Source: an uncultured Eubacteriales bacterium (GTDB lineage Bacteria; Bacillota; Clostridia; Oscillospirales; Acutalibacteraceae). Taken from it: 32,266 nucleotides of DNA. The translations under genes were made by a program, and so were the position numbers. Shown piece by piece: positions 24,030 through 31,975 of the stretch. The stretch is from NCBI GenBank assembly GCA_934525065.1, contig CAKSYX010000021.1:1-32266 (forward strand). Direction: 5' to 3'. Under the pieces are notes generated by a model. That model was not told the DNA's origin. It did no database searches and saw only the letters and a program-made list of their open reading frames with translations. Numbering within the stretch: the stretch's first letter is position 1; each line of letters begins with the position of its first letter.

Positions 24030-27000
24030 ATGACAGACGAAAAACGAATTTACACAATAGCAACGGCACATCTTGACACGGTCTGGAACTGGGATTTTGA
24101 ATATGTGCTTGAAACGTGCCTGCCGAAAACTCTCGACGATAACTTTGCCCTTTTTGAAAAGTATCCGCATTATCGCTTCAACTTTGAGGGTGCTTACCGC
24201 TATGAGCTTATGGAGGAGTATTATCCCGAAAAATTTGAAAAGCTCAAGGAATATATTAAAGACAAGCGTTGGAACGTGACCGGAAGCTGCTATGAAAACG
24301 GCGACGTAAACGTTCCTTCGCCGGAGCTCCTTTTCAGAAATGTGCTTTACGGCAACGGATATTTTGAGCGCAAGTTCGGTGTCCGCAGCAACGATATTTT
24401 CCTTCCGGACTGCTTCGGCTTCGGCTGGGCACTTCCGGCTGTTGCGGAGCACGCGAACCTCAAGGGCTTTTCAACTCAAAAGCTCTCATGGGGCAGTGCA
24501 TACGGCGTTCCTTTTGACATTGGCGTTTGGACGGGATCAAACGGAAAGTCGATTTTTGCGTCCCTTGACGCAAAGTCATATTGCACGACCTTCAAAAAAA
24601 TCAGAACGAACGACAGGCTTTTGAAAAAACTCAATAAAAACATCAAGAACTATGATTTCGGCTGGACATTCGGCTATCACGGTGTGGGCGATGTCGGCGG
24701 AGCACCGAAGGAGCAGTCCGTCAAAACAGTTGAAGCCGAGATCGGAGAAAACGATTCTTCCGAAATCAAGGTTCTTTCCTCCTCGCCGACAGAGTTCTTT
24801 AATGATCTTTCTTCTCTCGATCTTTCTGCACGCAGCAGACTTCCGGTTTGGAACAACGAGCTTGTAATGACCAACCACGGCGTCGGCTCATATACCTCGC
24901 GTTCATTTTCAAAGCGCTGCAACAGAAAAAGCGAAGAGCTTGCCGATATGGCAGAGCGCACTTCAGTAATTGCCGCGAATGTCTGCGGAGCAAAGTACCC
25001 TTCAACGGAGCTTGAAAAGGCGTGGAAGCGCGTTATTGCCCATACCTTCCACGATGACATAACCGGAACCTCGGTTGAACGTGTATATAAGCGCTCATGG
25101 AATGATTATATTGCTTCGCTCAATCAGTTTTCAAATGCATTTGAGGGCTCCGGCGCGGAAATTATCAAGAACATGGATACCTCATGGACAAAGGGCATTG
25201 CCGTTGTTGTTTCAAACTGCCTTGAACAGCCGCGCATGGCTCCCGTTGATATCACCATTCCGTCGGTCGGCTTCAAGTATATCCGCGTGTTTGACAAGTC
25301 CGGCCGCGAGTTCCCGACTCAGGTGAACTATGCCGACAAGAGCATCATCAAGGCTACCGTTTGCGTCAATGTTCCGGCGCTCGGCTTCAAGGTTCTCGAT
25401 GTTCTTTACAGCTATGAGCCCTGCGCAATGAACACAGGTGTTCGTGTGAGCGGAAACATGCTTGAAAACCATAAATATATTGTCACCATCAACAAAAACG
25501 GCGACATTTCTTCAATAATCGACAAGACCCTTGATTCGGCCGAACTTCTTGAAAAGCCGATTAGATTCGAGCTTAACAGATATAACGGCGACCGCATTTA
25601 TCCCGCGTGGGAGCTGACCTATGACGAGGTCATGCGCTATCCGTGGGAGTTTGCTGAAAAAGGCATTTGTGAAATTGTTGAATCCGGTCCTGCGAGAGCA
25701 ACGATCAAAGTCACCCAGTTTGTCGGAAATTCAAAATTCACCTATTACGTTTCGCTTTCTGCGGGCGGAAAAACCGTCAACGTTTTCAATGAGATCGAAT
25801 GGCGCGAGTTCAGGCGTGTTCTTCATAACGGTTTCCACCTGACGGTTAAAAACGAGACAGCGACCTTTGACCTCGGTCTCGGCACGATTTCAAGAAAGCG
25901 CGCAACCAAAAAGCTTTACAGTGTGCCTGCTCAGAAGTGGGCCGATATCAGCGACCCGACCAAGAATATCGGCGTTTCGATTCTCAGCGACTCAAAGTAC
26001 GGCTGGATTATGAAGGATAACAAAACGCTGCGCCTGACTGTCATTCACTCACCGAAGAACTATTACCGCAACGACAGTGTTCAGGGCATGATGGACTTTG
26101 GTCTGAACCGCTACGGCTATGCAATCTATTCCCATAAGGGAGATTTCACCGAGGGCACACAGTTTGAAGCGCGCTGCTTCAATCAGCCGATGGCGGTGTT
26201 CACCTCAGATAAGCACATCGGTGCACTCGGCAGTGAGTATTCATTCGGCGCAATCAGCAATCCGAATGTGATAGTTCGCGCCCTCAAAAAGAGCGAGGAG
26301 ACCAACGAGGTCATCATCAGAGTCAACGAAGCGTCCGGCCAAAAGGCTGATAAGGTTGAAGTTTTCCTCGGAAAGGGTATCCTCAGTGCACGTGAGGTTT
26401 ACGCAACAGAGGAGGAGATCGGCGAAGCTTCCGTTGCCGGCGGAAGGCTCATTTTTGACCTTGCTCCTTACGAGGTCAAGACCTTTGCGCTGACGCTGCT
26501 TTCCTGCAATGTTTCTTCAAGAGAGGAGCAGGCGGTCGTTACGCTCCCGTATAACATCAAAGCGACATCCTTCAATTCAGACAGAAGCGAAGGCTCAATT
26601 CCGACAATCGGCGTCTCAATTCCTGCGGAAATCTTCCCGAAGGTTATTGACTGCTGCGGCGTCCGCTTTGAAACAGGCAGCGTTCACGATGAATTCAACG
26701 CCCTTGTCTGCAACGGCCAAAAAATCAGAACCGACGGAAAGAAGCTCTATTTCATCGCTGCGAGCCTTTACGGCGACAAGGCCTATGATTTCGGCCTCGG
26801 TGACACCGCAAGAGCTTCAATTAAGGTCAACGCCATCAATGAACGAATCGGCGGCTGGGATCTTTACAACCTTGCCGAAACCGCGTTTATCAAACCCGGA
26901 AAGCTTGCCTGGGAGTGCACTCATACACATTCAAAGAGCGCCGATAACGCCGGAGCACGTCTCTATTTCTTCATGTATGAGATAAACACCGAAAGGTTTG

Positions 27001-27203
27001 ACGAAATTACTCTTCCGAGTGACAACGGACTGGTTATTCTTGCCGCGTCTCAAAGCTTTGACGAACACCTTGTCCGTTTGAACACGGCACTTTATGACCG
27101 CGTTGAAAACAGAACCTTTAACTATAAACTCAAGGGCAGAGAAAAGAGATTTCACAAGAGACACATGAAATTGAGTTGGAGAAGAACCAACCGTACCATT
27201 TAA
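24030..27203 (+). CDS. GH38 family alpha-mannosidase
   Basis: 1057 residues, no signal peptide, so probably cytoplasmic. Glycoside hydrolase 38 signatures: zinc ligands H14 and D16 in ATAHLDTVWNW, the block GSCYENGDVNVPSPELLFRNVLYG (85-108), the likely nucleophile D127 in FLPDCFGFGWALP, and the zinc ligand H341 in HTFHDDITGTS (338-348) opening the middle domain. The C-terminal half has the beta-sandwich domains of the family. Retaining GH38 enzymes release alpha-linked mannose from mannans or glycoprotein glycans; bacterial members act on imported oligosaccharides. The start at 24030 follows GAGG (24018-24021, overlapping the previous stop); the frame is open back to 23862 but that part lies inside the peptidase gene. 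No sugar transporter is nearby, so the substrate supply is unknown. Confidence 0.93.
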   Translation: MTDEKRIYTIATAHLDTVWNWDFEYVLETCLPKTLDDNFALFEKYPHYRFNFEGAYRYELMEEYYPEKFEKLKEYIKDKRWNVTGSCYENGDVNVPSPELLFRNVLYGNGYFERKFGVRSNDIFLPDCFGFGWALPAVAEHANLKGFSTQKLSWGSAYGVPFDIGVWTGSNGKSIFASLDAKSYCTTFKKIRTNDRLLKKLNKNIKNYDFGWTFGYHGVGDVGGAPKEQSVKTVEAEIGENDSSEIKVLSSSPTEFFNDLSSLDLSARSRLPVWNNELVMTNHGVGSYTSRSFSKRCNRKSEELADMAERTSVIAANVCGAKYPSTELEKAWKRVIAHTFHDDITGTSVERVYKRSWNDYIASLNQFSNAFEGSGAEIIKNMDTSWTKGIAVVVSNCLEQPRMAPVDITIPSVGFKYIRVFDKSGREFPTQVNYADKSIIKATVCVNVPALGFKVLDVLYSYEPCAMNTGVRVSGNMLENHKYIVTINKNGDISSIIDKTLDSAELLEKPIRFELNRYNGDRIYPAWELTYDEVMRYPWEFAEKGICEIVESGPARATIKVTQFVGNSKFTYYVSLSAGGKTVNVFNEIEWREFRRVLHNGFHLTVKNETATFDLGLGTISRKRATKKLYSVPAQKWADISDPTKNIGVSILSDSKYGWIMKDNKTLRLTVIHSPKNYYRNDSVQGMMDFGLNRYGYAIYSHKGDFTEGTQFEARCFNQPMAVFTSDKHIGALGSEYSFGAISNPNVIVRALKKSEETNEVIIRVNEASGQKADKVEVFLGKGILSAREVYATEEEIGEASVAGGRLIFDLAPYEVKTFALTLLSCNVSSREEQAVVTLPYNIKATSFNSDRSEGSIPTIGVSIPAEIFPKVIDCCGVRFETGSVHDEFNALVCNGQKIRTDGKKLYFIAASLYGDKAYDFGLGDTARASIKVNAINERIGGWDLYNLAETAFIKPGKLAWECTHTHSKSADNAGARLYFFMYEINTERFDEITLPSDNGLVILAASQSFDEHLVRLNTALYDRVENRTFNYKLKGREKRFHKRHMKLSWRRTNRTI

Positions 27204-27211
27204 AAAACTGA

Positions 27212-27243
27212 CAGCCGCAACGGAAAATGCCCGATTGCGGCTG
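27212..27243 (+). terminator. Hairpin after the alpha-mannosidase gene
   Basis: cagccgcaa (27212-27220) and ttgcggctg (27235-27243) form a perfect 9-bp stem with a 14-base loop, nine bases after the stop. No T-run follows, so termination efficiency is doubtful; it may stabilise the transcript end or separate the mannosidase from the next gene. Confidence 0.4.
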
Positions 27244-27272
27244 AATGCTCTTATAAGGCATAGGTGAAAAGT

Positions 27273-28094
27273 GTGATAAATTCAGACTGTCATATACATA
27301 CATCTTACTGCGACGGAAAAAACACACCGCTTGAAATGGCAGAGGAAGCTGTGAAAAAAGGCTTTGAAAGCTTCGGCTTTTCCTTCCATTCGCCCTTGCC
27401 TTTTCCCGAAAACTATGCTGTTCCGGAAAACAGAGTAGTCGAGTACATCGGTCAAATTGAAGACCTGAAAAAAGAATTTTCCGAAAGAATGGAGATACTG
27501 AACGGCGTTGAGCTTGACCGCGACAGCGAAGGCTTTGATTTTTCAAAGCTCGATTATGTAATCTGCTCGGTGCACCAGCTTCATTTTGATGAGAGAATGT
27601 ATAGTGTTGACTATAAGCCTGAGGTTTTGCTTGACTGCGCCAAAAGGGAGTTCGGCGGTTCGTTTTTGAAGCTTGCGGAAAAGTATTACAGCGACCTTTC
27701 CTCGTTTTTCTGCAAAACAAAGGGCAACATTGTCGGCCATTTTGACCTCATTGAAAAGTTCAATGAAAGTGCTGCCGTTTTTGACGATACCTCGCGTGAA
27801 TATAAGCTTCTCGCGTTGGAACACGTTGACCGAATTTGCGATGAATGCCCACTCGCGGTTTTTGAAGTCAACACCGGGGCGATGTTCCGCTGCGGCCGCA
27901 GTGAGCCGTATCCCTCGCGCTTTATTCTTGAACACCTCAAAAAAAGGAATATGCGCTTGACTTTAACCTCGGACGCTCATTGCGCAAAAGCTGTCGGCTT
28001 TGCCTTCGGTGAGGTATCAGAGCTTCTTCGCTCATGCGGTTTCAGGAGTGCGTATATTATTACAAAAAACGGCTTTGAGGAAAGACCGTTCTGA
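27273..28094 (+). CDS. PHP-domain phosphatase, histidinol-phosphatase (HisK/HisJ) type
   Basis: 273 residues. The PHP metal-binding set is complete: H7 and H9 (DCHIHT), D14, H39 (FHSPLPF), E80, H101, H156 (GHFDLI), D234 and H236 (SDAH). This is the pattern of HisK-type histidinol phosphatases, which convert histidinol phosphate to histidinol in histidine biosynthesis. No other his gene is nearby, as is common for hisK, so another phosphoester substrate is possible. The GTG at 27273 is preferred because AGGTGA (27262-27267) stands five bases upstream; the GTG at 27264 overlaps that site. A strong terminator follows. Confidence 0.85.
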   Translation: MINSDCHIHTSYCDGKNTPLEMAEEAVKKGFESFGFSFHSPLPFPENYAVPENRVVEYIGQIEDLKKEFSERMEILNGVELDRDSEGFDFSKLDYVICSVHQLHFDERMYSVDYKPEVLLDCAKREFGGSFLKLAEKYYSDLSSFFCKTKGNIVGHFDLIEKFNESAAVFDDTSREYKLLALEHVDRICDECPLAVFEVNTGAMFRCGRSEPYPSRFILEHLKKRNMRLTLTSDAHCAKAVGFAFGEVSELLRSCGFRSAYIITKNGFEERPF

Positions 28095-28101
28095 ATATAT
28101 T

Positions 28102-28144
28102 AAAAGCGGGCCTTGCAGAGGGTGTCTCAGCAAGGCCCGCTTTT
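28102..28144. terminator. Strong bidirectional intrinsic terminator
   Basis: A 15-bp perfect stem (28102-28116 with 28130-28144; core gcgggccttgc) with a 13-base loop has an A-run on its left and T-run on its right (gctttttgtttt). It therefore terminates the PHP gene on the plus strand and the ABC-F gene on the minus strand. Confidence 0.9.
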
Positions 28145-28152
28145 TGTTTTAT

Positions 28153-30069
28153 TTATTCTCCGCTTTCAAGCTTTTCAAGCTCTTCGGTCAGCTCCTGCCA
28201 TTCAAGCATAAGCTGTTCCTGCTTTTCCGTTGTTTCGTGGAGCTTATCTGTGAGTGTAAGAATTTTTTCGTAATCAGCCGCATTTTCGGGAGCAGAGATT
28301 TCTCCCTGAATTTTTTCAAGCTCGCCGTCAAGAAAATCAATTTGCTCTTCAAGGCGGGAGATTTTTCCCCTTGTTCTGCGCTTGAGACTTTCAAGCTCCT
28401 TTTGCTTTTTATAGGTGTTTTCCTTCAAAGCAGCCTTTTCTCTTTCCGGCTTGACTGTTCTGTCGATTTGGTGCTCAGCAAAGCTGTCGTAGTTGCCGGG
28501 ATAGCTGTCAACGCCGTTTTTGTGCAGCCTGAGAATTCTTGTTGAAAGGCGGTTGATGAAGTATCTGTCGTGCGAAACAACGAGCATTGTTCCGTCAAAA
28601 GTATCGAACGAGCTTTCAAGTGCTTCGCGGCTTTTGATATCAAGGTGGTTCGTAGGTTCGTCAAGAACAAGGAAGTTTGCTCCGGAAAGCATCAGCTTCA
28701 AAAGCGCAAGCCTTGCTTTCTCTCCTCCGGAAAGCGAAGAGGTGATTTTGTAAACATCGTCGCCTTTGAAGAGAAAAGCGGCAAGCGCGTTTCTGACCTG
28801 CGTTTCCGGCATTGCGCGGTAATCGTCCCAGACCTCGTCAAGGACGGTTTTGTTTGTTGAAATTTCGGCAAGCGTCTGGTCAAAATAGCCGATTTTGACG
28901 TTCGCGCCGAGCGTAATTTTTCCGCTGTCGCGTCTGAGCCTGCCGAGAATCATTTTCAAAAGGGTAGATTTTCCGCAGCCGTTTTCTCCGGTGATAAAGA
29001 CTCTTTCGCCGCGTTCGATGAGCATTGAGACGTTTTCAAAAAGCTCACGGTTTTCAAAGGCTTTTGAAAGGTTTTCGCAAAGGAGAACTTCGTTTCCGCT
29101 GACAAGATTCGTCTTGAAGCTGAAGCGGATTGAATCAAGCTCCCTTTCGGGCTTTTCAAGTCCGTCAAGCAGACGGTCAATGCTTTTCTGCTTTGAAGCG
29201 ATCGTGATGTAATTGCGCTCCTGGCTGAAGGTTTTCTGCTGTTCGATTATGCCCTGAATCCGCTTGACCTCCTTTATCGTGTTGTCATAGACACGTTCGG
29301 CGTTCTTTCTGCGTTCGGCTTTCAACTCATGAAAACGCGAGTAGTTGCCGTTTGCACAGAAGATTTTTCCGTTTTCAAGCTCAAAGGTTCGGTTTGTAAC
29401 CTTGTCAAGGAAATATCTGTCATGTGAAATGACGATGAAGGTTCCGCTATATTCCGAAAGCCAGCCTTCGAGCCAGTCAATGCTTTCAATGTCAAGGTGG
29501 TTTGTCGGCTCGTCAAGGAGCAGAAGGTCTGCTTTTGAAAGCAGAAGCTTTGCAAGGCTGACCTTTGAACGCTGGCCGCCGCTGAGAAGCGAGCAGGAAA
29601 GCGAAAAGTCCTTTTCCTCAAAGCCGAGACCTATGAGGGCCGAACGTGTGCGGCTTTTATAGGTCAGGCCGCCGCGCCTTTCAAAAAGCTCAAGGAGATA
29701 TTGCTGCCGTGCAATCAGCTCTGCGTCACCCGAAAACTCTCCGTTCAGCTTTTCCGCAATTTCATCAAGCTCCTTTTCGGCCGAGATCACGTCGTCAAAA
29801 ACGGTCAGAAGCTCGTCAAAAAGTGTTCTGTCGCTGCCGGAGCAGGCGTGCTGCTCCATATAGCCGAGCGTTGCATCGCGGCTGATGAAAACGTCGCCGC
29901 CGTCGGGCTCAAGCTGCCTTGTGAAAAGCTTGAAAAGCGTTGTTTTTCCGGCTCCGTTCACGCCGATGAATCCGATTTTGTCTTTTTTGTATACATCGAA
30001 CGAGACGTCTGAAAAAATGACTCTGTCCGAAAACGAAAGAGAAACTGAGTGCGCTGAAATCAAAGCCAT
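28153..30069 (-). CDS. ABC-F family ATPase (YdiF-like translation factor)
   Basis: 638 residues, two ATP-binding cassettes and no membrane segment. First cassette: Walker A GVNGAGKT (36-43), signature LSGGQ (162-166), Walker B LLLLDEP (182-188) and H216. A charged linker (about 245-310), the P-site tRNA interaction motif region, joins the second cassette: Walker A GENGCGKS (361-368), LSGGEKAR and FLVLDEPTNHLD. A C-terminal coiled coil (about 545-638) is rich in Lys and Glu. ABC-F proteins bind the ribosomal E site and affect translation; some protect against antibiotics. Length and coiled coil suggest a housekeeping Uup/YdiF-type member, but subfamily is not settled. The start at 30069 has AGGGGTGA five bases upstream; upstream codons to 30168 include the promoter and are not coding. 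Confidence 0.92.
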   Translation of the reverse strand: MALISAHSVSLSFSDRVIFSDVSFDVYKKDKIGFIGVNGAGKTTLFKLFTRQLEPDGGDVFISRDATLGYMEQHACSGSDRTLFDELLTVFDDVISAEKELDEIAEKLNGEFSGDAELIARQQYLLELFERRGGLTYKSRTRSALIGLGFEEKDFSLSCSLLSGGQRSKVSLAKLLLSKADLLLLDEPTNHLDIESIDWLEGWLSEYSGTFIVISHDRYFLDKVTNRTFELENGKIFCANGNYSRFHELKAERRKNAERVYDNTIKEVKRIQGIIEQQKTFSQERNYITIASKQKSIDRLLDGLEKPERELDSIRFSFKTNLVSGNEVLLCENLSKAFENRELFENVSMLIERGERVFITGENGCGKSTLLKMILGRLRRDSGKITLGANVKIGYFDQTLAEISTNKTVLDEVWDDYRAMPETQVRNALAAFLFKGDDVYKITSSLSGGEKARLALLKLMLSGANFLVLDEPTNHLDIKSREALESSFDTFDGTMLVVSHDRYFINRLSTRILRLHKNGVDSYPGNYDSFAEHQIDRTVKPEREKAALKENTYKKQKELESLKRRTRGKISRLEEQIDFLDGELEKIQGEISAPENAADYEKILTLTDKLHETTEKQEQLMLEWQELTEELEKLESGE

Positions 30070-30116
30070 CGGTTTCACCCCTCTTTTTGTGGAATTTAAA
30101 GGCAAATGCAACGAAT

Positions 30117-30145
30117 ATTTTACATTAAAACCGAAGAGGTTGCAA
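30117..30145 (-). promoter_or_regulatory. Sigma-A promoter for the ABC-F gene
   Basis: Minus strand: TTGCAA (30145-30140), 17 bases, TAAAAT (30122-30117), giving a leader of about 40 bases. No long leader, small leader peptide or attenuator of the kind seen before antibiotic-resistance ABC-F genes is present. Confidence 0.65.
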
Positions 30146-30207
30146 GGAAAACGGACTCTTTTTTTCAAATTAGTGCCACTTTAAGAGATTTTTATTAAAA
30201 AATTCTA

Positions 30208-30236
30208 TTGTAAAAGTGAAAAGATGATGTTATAAT
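30208..30236 (+). promoter_or_regulatory. Sigma-A promoter for the zinc-ribbon protein
   Basis: TTGTAA (30208-30213), 17 bases, perfect TATAAT (30231-30236). Expected onset is near 30243, about 20 bases ahead of the start codon. Divergent from, and not overlapping, the ABC-F promoter. Confidence 0.8.
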
Positions 30237-30265
30237 GAATCATAAATATTTAGGGGGATTTCTCT

Positions 30266-30796
30266 ATGATTTGTAAGTTTTGCGGAAATGAAATTGATAA
30301 CAATTCAGATTTTTGCTTTATCTGCGGACAAAAGGTAGAGCCTCAGCAGCCGACCTATGCTGCCGAACCCGCGGCTAATGTTTATTCTCAGCCCGAAGCT
30401 GCTCCCGCCGCTCCCGAGGCTCCCGTTTATTCGGCACCCGAGGCTGTTCAGGCCGCTGCTCCGGTTTATGCCGCACCCGAGGCTCCCGTTGCTCCGTCTG
30501 CGGAACCCGTTGCCGCTCCTGCCGCTCCTGCTGTTCCGCAGCTCAAGAGCAGAAAAGAACTCAAGAAAGAAAAAAAGCTCGCCAAAAAAGCTGCCGCAGC
30601 CGCCTGCCCGGTCAGTAAGGCTCAAAAGTTTTTTTCCTTCCTCTTTGCTCTTGTCGGTCTGATTCTTTATTCAAAGGCCAAAAAGGCCAATGAAACCGAA
30701 AAGGCTGTCATCATCCTCAACACTATGATGACAGGTCTTTGCGTCAAGATGGGCATTGCAATCATTATCATGATCAAAAAATTCATGCTCAGCTGA
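30266..30796 (+). CDS. Zinc-ribbon membrane protein with Pro/Ala-rich linker
   Basis: 176 residues. A zinc ribbon with C3, C6, C17 and C20 opens the protein, followed by a low-complexity Pro/Ala/Val/Glu linker (about 29-92) built from loosely repeated units such as APVYSAPEA and APVYAAPEA, then a lysine-rich patch (about 93-110) and two hydrophobic segments (about 121-137 and 147-172). Proteins with this layout are frequent in Clostridia and are of unknown function; the ribbon would face the cytoplasm at the end of a flexible stalk. GGGGG eight bases before the ATG acts as ribosome binding site, and the promoter is close to consensus, so it may be well expressed. Confidence 0.8.
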   Translation: MICKFCGNEIDNNSDFCFICGQKVEPQQPTYAAEPAANVYSQPEAAPAAPEAPVYSAPEAVQAAAPVYAAPEAPVAPSAEPVAAPAAPAVPQLKSRKELKKEKKLAKKAAAAACPVSKAQKFFSFLFALVGLILYSKAKKANETEKAVIILNTMMTGLCVKMGIAIIIMIKKFMLS

Positions 30797-30817
30797 CAAA
30801 GCGACTGTATAAAATTG

Positions 30818-30848
30818 CTCGTTTTACCGAGAATATTTTAAAAACGAG
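30818..30848 (+). promoter_or_regulatory. Inverted repeat covering part of the DUF1858 ribosome binding site
   Basis: ctcgtttt (30818-30825) pairs with aaaacgag (30841-30848), loop 15 bases. The right arm runs into the ribosome binding site gagagga (30846-30852), so the fold could partly mask it. It could also be a weak terminator for the zinc-ribbon gene. Confidence 0.3.
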
Positions 30849-30860
30849 AGGAACTTTACC

Positions 30861-31067
30861 ATGAAAGAAATTACAAAAGATATGCTTATCGGTGACATCC
30901 TTGACGCCGACAGAGGAACCGCAATGTTTTTCTTTGAAATGGGTATGCATTGCCTCGGCTGCCCCTCGGCAAGAGGTGAATCCGTTGAGGAGGCCTGCGC
31001 TGTTCACGGTGTTGACGCCGACGAGCTCGTTTCAAGAATCAACAGCTACCTCGCTTCCGAGCACTGA
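30861..31067 (+). CDS. DUF1858 domain protein (hybrid-cluster-protein-associated redox disulfide)
   Basis: 68 residues, a complete DUF1858 domain: MLIGDILDADRGTAMFFFEMGMHCLGCPSA, with C31-x2-C34 and a third cysteine C46 in EEACAVHG. The family is small, cytoplasmic and found in anaerobes, often fused to or beside hybrid cluster (Prismane) proteins; a thiol-disulfide or metal-binding role is proposed but not shown. Here it stands alone between a zinc-ribbon protein and trmK. GAGAGGAA is about eight bases before the ATG. Confidence 0.92.
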   Translation: MKEITKDMLIGDILDADRGTAMFFFEMGMHCLGCPSARGESVEEACAVHGVDADELVSRINSYLASEH

Positions 31068-31136
31068 TTGAAAGCGTAGCTGACATCAAAAATTCAGGAC
31101 TGCCGCAGTGCGGCTGACCGAAAAGCAAAACCGAAA

Positions 31137-31204
31137 CAAAAAGCTATAATTCACAATTGGCGGTAAAATGAACGCTTTTTGTGTCTTATAGCTTTTGCTT
31201 TTTG
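31137..31204 (+). terminator. Terminator-like hairpin region between the DUF1858 gene and trmK
   Basis: aaaagctataa (31139-31149) pairs perfectly with ttatagctttt (31186-31196), loop 36 bases, followed by gctttttg. The alternative pairing caaaaagc (31137-31144) with gctttttg (31174-31181 or 31197-31204) is mutually exclusive. The 200-base gap 31068-31267 otherwise holds a short stem at gccgcagtgcggc and no open frame that I can support; I see no convincing promoter for trmK in it. Confidence 0.45.
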
Positions 31205-31267
31205 TCTGCCGCCGCAAATCGGCCAAGGGTTGTTTTTGCTGCGCGTTCCTTTTAAGGAGTTTTAATT

Positions 31268-31975
31268 TTGCAGACCGTTAAACTTGATCCCCGCCTTTTG
31301 TCGGTTGCCGCGCTTGTTCGCCAAGGTTCGCGCGTTGCGGATATCGGAACCGACCATGCATATTTGCCCGTTTTCCTTTTGCAAACAGGTGTTTCGCCCT
31401 CTGCGGTTGCAGCTGATTTGCGCAAAATGCCGCTTGAAAACGCAAAAAAGACCGTTGAAACATATTCACTCGGGGGAAAAATCACAACCGTTCTGTCTGA
31501 CGGGCTTGACAGCATTGATCCGGAAAGCTGTGATGATATTGTAATTGCCGGCATGGGCGGTCTGCTCATAACCGGGCTGATTTCAAGAACGCTATGGCTC
31601 AAAGACAGCCGCTTTCGCCTTGTGCTTCAGCCGATGAGCCATGCAGAAGATTTGCGCCGCTTTCTTTTTGAAAACGGCTTTGAAATTGTTGAAGAATGCT
31701 GTTCGCAGGACGGACGTCACAGCTATTGTGCAATGGCGGCCGAATATAAAGGGGAAGCCTTCGCTTTTTCTCCCGCTTTGCCGTATATCGGAAAGCTCAC
31801 GGAAAACAGGGATGAGATCACCGCAATTTATCTTAAAAAGCAGCTTTTGCGGCTCGAGAAGCGCTGCACTGCGCTTAAAAATGCTGCGGCCGATAACAGC
31901 GTTGAGGTCGAACGGCTTTCGGAAATAATTGAAGATTTTAAAAGACTGACGGAGGAAAAAGATGATAACCGTTAA
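31268..31975 (+). CDS. trmK: TrmK-family tRNA (adenine(22)-N1)-methyltransferase
   Basis: 235 residues. It methylates N1 of A22 in the D-loop of tRNA using SAM. The N-terminal Rossmann domain has LDPRLLSVAALV (6-17), the SAM motif VADIGTDHAYLP (23-34), DDIVIAGMGG (89-98) and LVLQPMSH (118-125); the C-terminal part (about 165-235) is the family's coiled coil. TTG start, supported by AAGGAG eight bases upstream. It overlaps the Nif3-like gene by 14 bases, a pairing conserved in Firmicutes. Confidence 0.93.
   Translation: MQTVKLDPRLLSVAALVRQGSRVADIGTDHAYLPVFLLQTGVSPSAVAADLRKMPLENAKKTVETYSLGGKITTVLSDGLDSIDPESCDDIVIAGMGGLLITGLISRTLWLKDSRFRLVLQPMSHAEDLRRFLFENGFEIVEECCSQDGRHSYCAMAAEYKGEAFAFSPALPYIGKLTENRDEITAIYLKKQLLRLEKRCTALKNAAADNSVEVERLSEIIEDFKRLTEEKDDNR

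Noticed and set aside
28000..28545. 181-codon plus-strand frame across the PHP/ABC-F terminator
   Set aside because: It crosses a strong terminator and runs antisense to the ABC-F coiled coil; no evidence of coding.
28153..30069. ABC-F gene as an antibiotic resistance determinant
   Set aside because: The leader is short with no attenuator, and the long C-terminal coiled coil fits housekeeping Uup/YdiF-type members better; no mobile element flanks it.
30357..30662. Plus-strand frame over the Pro/Ala stalk region of the zinc-ribbon gene
   Set aside because: Its leucine/proline composition is the out-of-frame reading of the repeated stalk codons.
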